5,573 nt of DNA from contig CAKTSO010000124.1 in assembly GCA_934613185.1 (NCBI GenBank), positions 1 through 5,573 of the forward strand, in the 5' to 3' direction. The notes under the pieces were generated by a model. The model was given only the letters and a program-made list of their open reading frames with translations, was not told the DNA's origin and made no database searches. This document shows, one piece after another, positions 1-4,083 of the stretch. A program made the position numbers and the translations under genes. Every line of letters starts with the position of its first letter. The first letter of the stretch is position 1. This DNA comes from an uncultured Clostridia bacterium (lineage in GTDB: Bacteria; Bacillota; Clostridia; Christensenellales; Maliibacteriaceae).

Positions 1-365
1 AGCAGGATGTGCTCGCGGGTCTGGGGCATCGGGCCGTCCGCAGCGGACACGACCAGGATCGCGCCGTCCATCTGCGCGGCGCCGGTGATCATGTTCTTGA
101 CATAGTCGGCGTGGCCGGGGCAGTCGACGTGCGCATAGTGGCGCGTCGCCGTCTCGTACTCAACGTGCGCGGTGTTGATCGTAATGCCGCGCTCGCGTTC
201 TTCGGGGGCCTTGTCGATCTCGTCGTACTTCATGGCCTCCGCCTGGCCGTCCTTGGCCAGGGTCATGGTGATGGCAGCCGTCAGCGTCGTCTTGCCGTGG
301 TCGACGTGACCGATGGTGCCGATATTGACATGGGGCTTGGTGCGCTCAAATTTAGCCTTCGCCAT
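1..365 (-). CDS. tuf: Elongation factor Tu, N-terminal part (3' end outside window)
   Basis: EF-Tu is the cytosolic GTPase that carries aminoacyl-tRNA to the ribosomal A site. The window holds the first 121 codons plus 2 bases; the gene runs off the left edge, so roughly the first third of a family of about 395 residues is visible. Seen: the start MAKAKFERTKPHVNIGTIGH, the P-loop GHVDHGKT at residues 19-26, switch I RGITINT at 60-66, and G3 DCPGH at 81-85 followed by ADYVKNMITGAAQMDGA. The NKxD G4 motif lies beyond the edge. The ATG at 365-363 is preceded by AAAGGAG (381-375) with a 9-nt spacer. It lies 78 bases after fusA on the same strand, the usual last place of the str cluster. No departure from the canonical family is visible. 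Whether a second tuf copy exists cannot be judged here. Confidence 0.98.
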   Translation of the reverse strand, partial: MAKAKFERTKPHVNIGTIGHVDHGKTTLTAAITMTLAKDGQAEAMKYDEIDKAPEERERGITINTAHVEYETATRHYAHVDCPGHADYVKNMITGAAQMDGAILVVSAADGPMPQTREHIL

Positions 366-401
366 TGTTTTGCTCTCCTTTTCAAATCGGATTTTGATTG
401 G

Positions 402-422
402 AAACAAACGGATGAAATCCGT
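402..422 (-). terminator. Short hairpin with U-rich tail between fusA and tuf (weak attenuator candidate)
   Basis: On the transcribed strand, ACGGAT (422-417) and ATCCGT (413-408) form a perfect 6-bp stem with a UUC loop, followed directly by UUGUUU (407-402). This is the shape of a weak intrinsic terminator, 21 nt after the fusA stop. The stem is short and the tail is interrupted, so partial attenuation or RNA processing is more likely than full termination. I saw no convincing new promoter between here and tuf. Confidence 0.35.
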
Positions 423-443
423 ATTGCACTTATTTTGCCGCGA

Positions 444-2522
444 TTATTCGCCCTTGCCCAGGAGCTTGTTGGCGATGCCCTGCGGAACGGGCTGATAATG
501 CGAGAACTGCATGGTGAACGTCGCGCGGCCGTGGGTGCGGCTGCGAAGGTCGGTCGCGTAGCCGAACATCTCGGCCAGCGGAACCATCGCGTGGATCGTC
601 TGCGCGGAGCCGCGAAGCTCGGTGCCTTCGATCTGACCGCGGCGCGCCGTCAGGTTGCCCATGACGTCGCCCATGAACTCGTCGGGAAGGACGACTTCGA
701 CCTTCATCGTGGGCTCCAGAAGAATCATGCCGCTCTTTTCCATCGCGGATTTGAACGCCATGGAGCCTGCGACTTTGAACGCCATTTCGTTCGAGTCGAC
801 CTCGTGGTAAGAACCGTCAAGAAGCGTGGCCTTGAAGTCGACGACTTCGTACCCGCCCATAATGCCGCTCTTGGCAGCCTCGCGGATGCCGTCGCAGATG
901 GGCTGGATGTATTCCTTGGGAACCGTGCCGCCGACGACCTTGTTTTCGAAGGTGTAGCCGCTGCCGGGTTCGGTGGGCTCGAAGTCGAGGATGCAGTGAC
1001 CGTACTGGCCGTGACCGCCGCTCTGGCGGACGAAACGGCCCTCGGCGCCGCTGACGGCGCGGCGGAACGTCTCGCGATAGGCGACCTGCGGATTGCCGAC
1101 GGTCGCCTCGACCTTGAATTCGCGAAGCAGACGGTCGACGATGATCTCCAGATGAAGCTCGCCCATGCCGGCGATGATCGTCTGGCCCGTTTCGTTGTCG
1201 GTGAACGTCTTGAACGTGGGGTCTTCCTCGGCAAGACGCACGAGCGCCATGGTCATCTTTTCCTGACCGGCCTTGGTCTTGGGCTCGATCGCGACCTGAA
1301 TGACGGGATCGGGGAACTCCATGGACTCAAGGAGGATCGGCGCGTTTTCGGTGCAGAGGGTGTCGCCGGTGCCGGTTTCCTTCAGACCGACCATCGCGGC
1401 GATCGCGCCCGCGCGGACCTCTTCGACGTCCTCGCGGTGGTTGGCGTGCATCAGAAGGATGCGGCCGACGCGTTCGCGTTTGCCCTTGGAAGAGTTATAG
1501 ATGTAGGAGCCGGTCTTCAGCACGCCGGAATAGACGCGGAAGAACGCGAGCTTGCCGACGAAGGGATCGGCCACGATCTTGAACGCAAGCGCGCAGAAGG
1601 GCTCGTCGTCGGAGGCGTGACGGACGATCTCCTTTTCGGGATCGTGGACGTCATGACCGACGATCGACGGAACGTCAAGCGGCGAGGGAAGATAGTCGAC
1701 GATGGCGTCGAGCAGTTTCTGGACGCCCTTGTTGCGGTAAGACGTGCCGCAAAGAACGGGCACGAACTCGCCGGCGATCGTCGCGCGGCGGATGGCCGCC
1801 ACGATCTTCTCGCGCGGGATGTCCTGGCCTTCCAGGTACATCTCCATGATCTCCTCGTCGAAGTCGCTGACGGCTTCCAGAAGCTGCGTATGATATTCCT
1901 CGGCCTGCTCGCGCATATCCTCGGGGATATCGAGCACGCGCATGTCGGAACCCATCTCGTCGAAATACTGGACGGAGTCCATATCGATCAGATCGATGAT
2001 GCCCTTGAAGCTGTCTTCGCTGCCGATGGGAAGCTGAAGAGGCACGGCGTTGGCACCGAGGCGCTCATGCATCATGTCCACGACATGGTAGAAATCCGCG
2101 CCCAGAACGTCCATCTTGTTGACGTAGGCGATGCGCGGAACGCCGTATTTGGTCGCCTGATGCCAGACCGTCTCGCTCTGCGGCTCAACGCCGCCCTTGG
2201 CGCAGAACACCGCCACAGCGCCGTCCAGCACGCGGAGAGAGCGCTCTACCTCGACGGTAAAATCGACATGCCCGGGGGTGTCGATGATGTTGATGCGATG
2301 GCCCTTCCACATGGCGGTCGTCGCCGCGGAGGTGATGGTGATGCCGCGCTCCTGCTCCTGCACCATCCAGTCCATCGTAGCGGCGCCCTCGTGGGTTTCG
2401 CCCATGCGATGCACGCGTCCCGTATAGTAGAGGATGCGTTCCGTCGTCGTGGTTTTGCCCGCGTCGATATGCGCCATAATTCCGATATTGCGGATCAGAT
2501 CAAGTGAAATATCCCTTGACAT
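444..2522 (-). CDS. fusA: Elongation factor G (EF-G), complete
   Basis: EF-G is the translocation GTPase that moves tRNA and mRNA through the ribosome, and it also acts in ribosome recycling. At 692 residues it matches the usual length (about 690-705). Seen: P-loop AHIDAGKT at 17-24; switch I RGITIT at 59-64; G3 DTPGH at 81-85; G4 NKMD at 135-138; G5 region CGTSYRNKGV at 258-267. Domain II follows at about 300-400 and domain III to about 480. Domain IV carries SGGHGQYGH (501-509) and the tip loop DGSYHEVDSNE (569-579), whose His573 corresponds to the conserved tip histidine. Domain V then runs to the C terminus. The ATG at 2522-2520 follows AAAGGAGG (2537-2530) with a 7-nt spacer; the stop is TAA. 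It lies between rpsG and tuf as in other str clusters. The stretch VFCAKGGVEPQSETVW resembles clostridial EF-G. All five domains are intact and ordinary, so this is housekeeping EF-G, not a TetM-like protection protein or a divergent EF-G2. Confidence 0.98.
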   Translation of the reverse strand: MSRDISLDLIRNIGIMAHIDAGKTTTTERILYYTGRVHRMGETHEGAATMDWMVQEQERGITITSAATTAMWKGHRINIIDTPGHVDFTVEVERSLRVLDGAVAVFCAKGGVEPQSETVWHQATKYGVPRIAYVNKMDVLGADFYHVVDMMHERLGANAVPLQLPIGSEDSFKGIIDLIDMDSVQYFDEMGSDMRVLDIPEDMREQAEEYHTQLLEAVSDFDEEIMEMYLEGQDIPREKIVAAIRRATIAGEFVPVLCGTSYRNKGVQKLLDAIVDYLPSPLDVPSIVGHDVHDPEKEIVRHASDDEPFCALAFKIVADPFVGKLAFFRVYSGVLKTGSYIYNSSKGKRERVGRILLMHANHREDVEEVRAGAIAAMVGLKETGTGDTLCTENAPILLESMEFPDPVIQVAIEPKTKAGQEKMTMALVRLAEEDPTFKTFTDNETGQTIIAGMGELHLEIIVDRLLREFKVEATVGNPQVAYRETFRRAVSGAEGRFVRQSGGHGQYGHCILDFEPTEPGSGYTFENKVVGGTVPKEYIQPICDGIREAAKSGIMGGYEVVDFKATLLDGSYHEVDSNEMAFKVAGSMAFKSAMEKSGMILLEPTMKVEVVLPDEFMGDVMGNLTARRGQIEGTELRGSAQTIHAMVPLAEMFGYATDLRSRTHGRATFTMQFSHYQPVPQGIANKLLGKGE

Positions 2523-2559
2523 GGCTATCCCTCCTTTCCGGAAACGAAAAGCGTCGTTT

Positions 2560-2596
2560 TTCGCGCTTCATGCGGCAGGCAGGAACCGCGCGCGAA
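2560..2596 (-). other. Stem-loop in the fusA leader, just upstream of the ribosome binding site
   Basis: Perfect 7-bp arms TTCGCGC (transcribed strand 2596-2590) and GCGCGAA (2566-2560) enclose a second 4-bp stem GCGG/CCGC (2589-2586 with 2575-2572) and a 10-nt loop. A 5-nt one-sided bulge (2571-2567) separates the stems. The structure ends 22 nt before the fusA Shine-Dalgarno. It could shield the RNA or modulate fusA translation, but no function is shown, and in GC-rich DNA some such stems arise by chance. Confidence 0.35.
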
Positions 2597-2621
2597 GACT
2601 TTTCGAAACCTCGTCAGGCGG

Positions 2622-2636
2622 CGCAGTGCCTCTGCG
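2622..2636 (-). other. Small perfect hairpin in the rpsG-fusA spacer
   Basis: CGCAG and CTGCG form a perfect 5-bp stem around the 5-nt loop AGGCA on the transcribed strand. It lies between the terminator-like hairpin at 2660-2684 and the larger stem-loop at 2560-2596. It is short and may be chance, but it adds to the structured look of this 202-base spacer. Confidence 0.2.
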
Positions 2637-2659
2637 TTCCGCCCGGAATCAAACAGCCC

Positions 2660-2684
2660 AAAAGCAGGGCATGACTGCCCCGCT
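2660..2684 (-). terminator. Terminator/attenuator-like hairpin after rpsG
   Basis: On the transcribed strand AGCGGGGCA (2684-2676) pairs with TGCCCTGCT (2671-2663) through 9 bp, one of them G-U, around the tetraloop GUCA. The pairing runs into UUUU (2663-2660), which includes the last stem base, and then GGGC. The hairpin starts 40 nt after the rpsG stop. The U-run is short, so readthrough into fusA is expected. The UGCCC arm could also pair with the downstream GGGC (2659-2656), giving two competing folds. Attenuation is an inference only. Confidence 0.4.
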
Positions 2685-2724
2685 GTGAGCCGTTCGGGTG
2701 ATGTTTTTAAGTTTCTTTCGCCAA

Positions 2725-3195
2725 TTACCAGCGGAAGTGCGCGAACGCCTTGTTGGCCTCGGCCATGCGATGCACGTCTTCCTTGCGCTTGACGGTGTTG
2801 CCGGTGTTGTTGGCGGCGTCCATGATCTCGGCCGCAAGGCGCTCCATCATGGTGCGCTCGCCGCGGCTGCGAGAGAAGTCGACCAGCCAGCGAAGCGCCA
2901 GGGTCTGACGACGCTCGGGGCGAATTTCCAGGGGAACCTGGTAGTTCTGACCGCCGACACGACGAGACTTGGTCTCCAACACGGGCAGGATGTTGTTCAG
3001 GCAGGCCTCGAAGACTTCCATCGCGGGCTTGCCGGTACGGTTCTCGATCAGCTCGAACGCCTCGTAGCAGATGCGCTGCGCAGTGCCGCGCTTGCCGTCG
3101 AGCATGACGTTATTGATAAGCTTGGTCACGATGGTGTTGCCGTAGATCGGATCGGGCAGCACTTCGCGCTTGGGTACATTACCGCGTCTGGGCAC
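2725..3195 (-). CDS. rpsG: 30S ribosomal protein S7, complete
   Basis: S7 is a primary 16S rRNA-binding protein that nucleates assembly of the 30S head and sits near the E site. At 156 residues it has the standard bacterial length. Seen: N terminus MPRRGNVPKREVLPDPIYGN; NNVMLDGKRGTAQ at 28-40; SRRVGGQNYQVPLEIRPERR at 77-96, a hallmark RNA-binding stretch; VKRKEDVHRMAEANKAFAHF at 135-154 before the terminal RW. The start is GTG (3195-3193). Homologues begin MPR, and the perfect Shine-Dalgarno 8 nt upstream supports this start over any internal ATG. The stop is TAA right after the final Trp codon. It is separated from rpsL by 208 bases and from fusA by 202 bases, both long for a str operon. In E. 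coli S7 represses its own operon by binding the rpsL-rpsG spacer; whether that applies here is unknown. Confidence 0.98.
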   Translation of the reverse strand: MPRRGNVPKREVLPDPIYGNTIVTKLINNVMLDGKRGTAQRICYEAFELIENRTGKPAMEVFEACLNNILPVLETKSRRVGGQNYQVPLEIRPERRQTLALRWLVDFSRSRGERTMMERLAAEIMDAANNTGNTVKRKEDVHRMAEANKAFAHFRW

Positions 3196-3203
3196 AACAG
3201 TCC

Positions 3204-3212
3204 CCTCCTTTT
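3204..3212 (-). promoter_or_regulatory. Strong ribosome binding site that fixes the GTG start of rpsG
   Basis: The transcribed strand reads AAAAGGAGG (3212-3204), then an 8-nt spacer to GTG at 3195-3193. The match to the 16S 3' end and the spacing decide the start, which also gives the conserved MPRRG N terminus. Confidence 0.85.
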
Positions 3213-3298
3213 AATGCGTAGTTTTTCGTCGATAACAATGATGGTTTTTCGGGAAAAAGTTCTTTTCGGGCGGCATGAAGCGAACGTCTTTTCAAAAC

Positions 3299-3361
3299 GG
3301 CTTTCGTTCTGCGTGCAACTCCCGACGCGTCCCATCCGCGGGACACAGAACGAGCGCAGCC
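3299..3361 (-). other. Nested stem-loop in the rpsL-rpsG spacer (possible r-protein regulatory RNA)
   Basis: On the transcribed strand three stems nest. The outer one is GGCU (3361-3358) with AGCC (3302-3299). The middle one is the perfect 8-bp UCGUUCUG (3353-3346) with CAGAACGA (3311-3304). The inner one is GUCCC (3344-3340) with GGGAC (3333-3329) around a 6-nt loop. A 17-nt stretch (3328-3312) is unpaired on one side. The element lies 42 nt after the rpsL stop and 86 nt before the rpsG Shine-Dalgarno. E. coli S7 binds the equivalent spacer to repress translation, so an S7-responsive element is a reasonable guess. I could not match it to the known 16S target by eye. Confidence 0.45.
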
Positions 3362-3403
3362 TTTTTCAAAAACGCGCGTCACGCCGAAGCCTTCGAAATC
3401 GCG

Positions 3404-3781
3404 TCAGGACTTCTTGGGCTTCTTCGCGCCGTAAAGACTTCTGCCCTGACGACGATTGGCCACGCCGGCAGTATCAAGCGCACCGCGAATGATATGATAG
3501 CGAACGCCGGGCAGGTCCTTGACACGGCCGCCGCGGATCAGGACAACGGAGTGCTCCTGAAGGTTGTGGCCGATGCCGGGGATGTATGCCGTACCTTCTT
3601 CAAGGTTGGTCAGGCGCACACGGGCAATTTTCCGAAGTGCGGAATTGGGCTTTTTGGGCGTCATCGTACGGACTGCAAGGCACACGCCGCGTTTCTGGGG
3701 GCACTGCTGCAGGATCGGCACGTTGGACTTGTAGACGACCTTTTCTCTGCCCTTGCGGATCAGCTGGTTAATAGTGGGCAC
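3404..3781 (-). CDS. rpsL: 30S ribosomal protein S12, complete
   Basis: S12 lies at the decoding centre of the 30S subunit and governs accuracy; it is the classical streptomycin-resistance target. Length 125 residues, normal for the family. Seen: N terminus MPTINQLIRKGREKVVYKS; CPQKRGVC at 27-34; TPKKPNSALRK at 41-51; GHNLQEHSVVLIRGGRVKDL at 71-90; PGVRYHIIRG at 91-100; VANRRQGRSLYGAKKPKKS at the C terminus. The residues commonly changed in streptomycin resistance look wild type (Lys43, Lys44, Lys88, Pro91), and Asp89, the site methylthiolated by RimO in some bacteria, is present. Two stretches depart from the usual consensus: SNVPILQQ (19-26) and NLEEGTAYIPGI (59-70), where most bacteria have roughly NGIEVTAYIPGE. 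The start is GTG (3781-3779) behind a near-perfect Shine-Dalgarno; the stop is TGA. It is the first gene downstream of the promoter at 3969-3997. Confidence 0.97.
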   Translation of the reverse strand: MPTINQLIRKGREKVVYKSNVPILQQCPQKRGVCLAVRTMTPKKPNSALRKIARVRLTNLEEGTAYIPGIGHNLQEHSVVLIRGGRVKDLPGVRYHIIRGALDTAGVANRRQGRSLYGAKKPKKS

Positions 3782-3789
3782 GCGCGCTC

Positions 3790-3799
3790 CACCTCCTTA
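3790..3799 (-). promoter_or_regulatory. Near-perfect ribosome binding site that fixes the GTG start of rpsL
   Basis: The transcribed strand reads TAAGGAGGTG, complementary over 10 nt to the 3' end of typical bacterial 16S rRNA. An 8-nt GC-rich spacer leads to GTG (3781-3779). This and the conserved MPTINQL N terminus settle the start. Confidence 0.9.
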
Positions 3800-3844
3800 G
3801 GTTAATTTCGATAAAGAGTATGTTTGTCCGATTCGCCCTTCTCG

Positions 3845-3859
3845 CAACCCGATGAGTTG
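3845..3859 (-). other. Third leader hairpin, upstream of the rpsL ribosome binding site
   Basis: CAACUC pairs with GGGUUG around the loop AUC: 6 bp including one G-U. GCC just before and GGC just after (in GAAGGGC) could extend it with a large one-sided bulge. It ends 45 nt before the Shine-Dalgarno, so on its own it does not hide the start site. Confidence 0.3.
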
Positions 3860-3878
3860 GGCGGCGGCAAGCATTTTG

Positions 3879-3892
3879 CGGGGTCTCCCCCA
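3879..3892 (-). other. GNRA-capped hairpin in the rpsL leader
   Basis: GGGG (3891-3888) pairs with CCCC (3883-3880) around a GAGA tetraloop of the GNRA class, with a possible U-G pair below (3892 with 3879). The 7-mer CGCAAAA occurs on the 5' side (3902-3896), and a copy reading CGCAAAA again starts in the closing strand (3880-3874), so the hairpin sits between short direct repeats. GNRA loops often make tertiary or protein contacts; no function is known here. Confidence 0.35.
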
Positions 3893-3925
3893 TACTTTTG
3901 CGCCGTTCAGAATCCAGCGCACGAA

Positions 3926-3962
3926 CACGTCCGTTCGGATGCAAAGCGCCCAAACAGACACG
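3926..3962 (-). other. Long hairpin at the 5' end of the rpsL transcript
   Basis: GTCTGTTTGG (3959-3950) pairs along its full length with CCGAACGGAC (3938-3929): 10 bp with two G-U pairs and an 11-nt loop (3949-3939). Three more pairs extend it to 3962/3926, two of them G-U, and it can be drawn out to 3964/3924. It would start at the first transcribed bases. A 5'-terminal stem of this kind typically stabilises mRNA; alternatively it is part of a regulatory fold. Confidence 0.45.
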
Positions 3963-3968
3963 TCTCAT

Positions 3969-3997
3969 ATTATAACAAGCGCGTCAAATGCTGTCAA
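3969..3997 (-). promoter_or_regulatory. Consensus sigma-A/sigma-70 promoter for the str genes
   Basis: On the minus strand the -35 is TTGACA (3997-3992), the spacer is exactly 17 bp, and the -10 is TATAAT (3974-3969) preceded by TG one base upstream (3977-3976), an extended -10. All twelve hexamer positions match consensus. Transcription should start near 3963-3961, about 180 nt before rpsL. Short A-tracts lie further upstream (4047-4043 and 4040-4035). The -35 and most of the spacer lie inside a 30-bp perfect palindrome, so access by polymerase may be regulated. This promoter can make rpsL-rpsG-fusA-tuf expression independent of rpoC. Confidence 0.9.
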
Positions 3998-4011
3998 CAC
4001 AGCATTTGACG
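3982..4011. repeat. 13-bp perfect inverted repeat overlapping the str promoter
   Basis: CGTCAAATGCTGT (3982-3994) and ACAGCATTTGACG (3999-4011) are exact reverse complements around the 4-base centre CAAC. The dyad covers the whole -35 hexamer and ten of the 17 spacer bases of the promoter. It could be an operator for a dimeric regulator. In rpoC readthrough RNA it would fold into a 13-bp hairpin. Its downstream tail (CGCTTGTTATAAT) is not a proper U-tract, so it is at best a weak terminator. No other terminator for rpoC is visible. Confidence 0.85.
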
Positions 4012-4050
4012 GCTTTGCTATACGATTTGAACCGTTTTTTGGTTTTTCGG

Positions 4051-4080
4051 ACCTTGCCGAACCTTGCCGAACCTTGCCGA
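4051..4080. repeat. Three exact tandem copies of a 10-bp unit after rpoC
   Basis: ACCTTGCCGA is repeated three times with no gap (4051-4060, 4061-4070, 4071-4080). It begins 3 bases beyond the rpoC stop in the direction of transcription, where it reads TCGGCAAGGT. The neighbouring block 4081-4090, which holds the stop codon, matches the unit at 6 of 10 positions and may be a degenerate copy. The likely origin is replication slippage; 10 bp is close to one helical turn, so bound factors would line up on one face. Confidence 0.9.
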
Positions 4081-4083
4081 GCC

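Larger units (their letters stand above)
3782..3962 (-). other. Long structured 5' leader of rpsL (about 180 nt)
   Basis: From the predicted transcription start near 3962 to the rpsL GTG there are about 181 nt without a convincing gene. On the transcribed strand I see a long hairpin at the very 5' end (3962-3926, listed separately), a possible 5-bp stem TGCGC/GCGCA around the 13-nt loop TGGATTCTGAACG, a GNRA-capped hairpin (3892-3879), and CAACUC AUC GGGUUG (3859-3845), a 6-bp stem with one G-U. The last 45 nt before the Shine-Dalgarno are A/U-rich and look open. Such a leader could host r-protein feedback or attenuation, but I do not recognise a known riboswitch or T-box. Confidence 0.5.

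Noticed and set aside
9..2507. 832-codon open frame on the plus strand
   Set aside because: It is antisense to fusA and tuf and spans their intergenic gap. Its composition (rich in Arg, Ala, Asp, Val, Leu, Gly, His) is what the complement of biased GC-rich codons gives, and the minus strand carries unmistakable EF-G and EF-Tu.
444..2522. Tetracycline ribosomal protection protein or divergent EF-G paralogue
   Set aside because: Length, GTPase motifs, domain IV tip loop and gene context all match housekeeping EF-G; TetM-type proteins are shorter and differ in domain IV.
3400..3431. Small CGAA/TTCG hairpins near the rpsL stop
   Set aside because: Stems of only 4-5 bp without a U-tract; expected often by chance in this composition.
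2698..3492. 264-codon plus-strand open frame
   Set aside because: It is antisense to rpsG and part of rpsL, with no protein family recognisable; codon-bias shadow.
3404..3781. Streptomycin-resistance mutations in S12
   Set aside because: Lys43, Lys44, Lys88 and Pro91 are the sensitive-type residues. The differences seen lie elsewhere.
3275..3805. 176-codon plus-strand open frame
   Set aside because: Antisense to rpsL and the spacer; no recognisable motifs.
3768..3968. 66-codon minus-strand frame in the rpsL leader, a possible leader peptide
   Set aside because: Its ATG (3968-3966) directly follows the -10 hexamer, upstream of the predicted transcription start, with no Shine-Dalgarno. It runs into rpsL in another frame.
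3999..4025. Promoter on the plus strand from the TTTGAC in the palindrome and TATACG downstream
   Set aside because: The spacing is far too short for a -35/-10 pair, and there is no plus-strand gene to serve.
4051..4080. CRISPR-like array
   Set aside because: The units are 10 bp and contiguous with no spacers; a simple tandem repeat.
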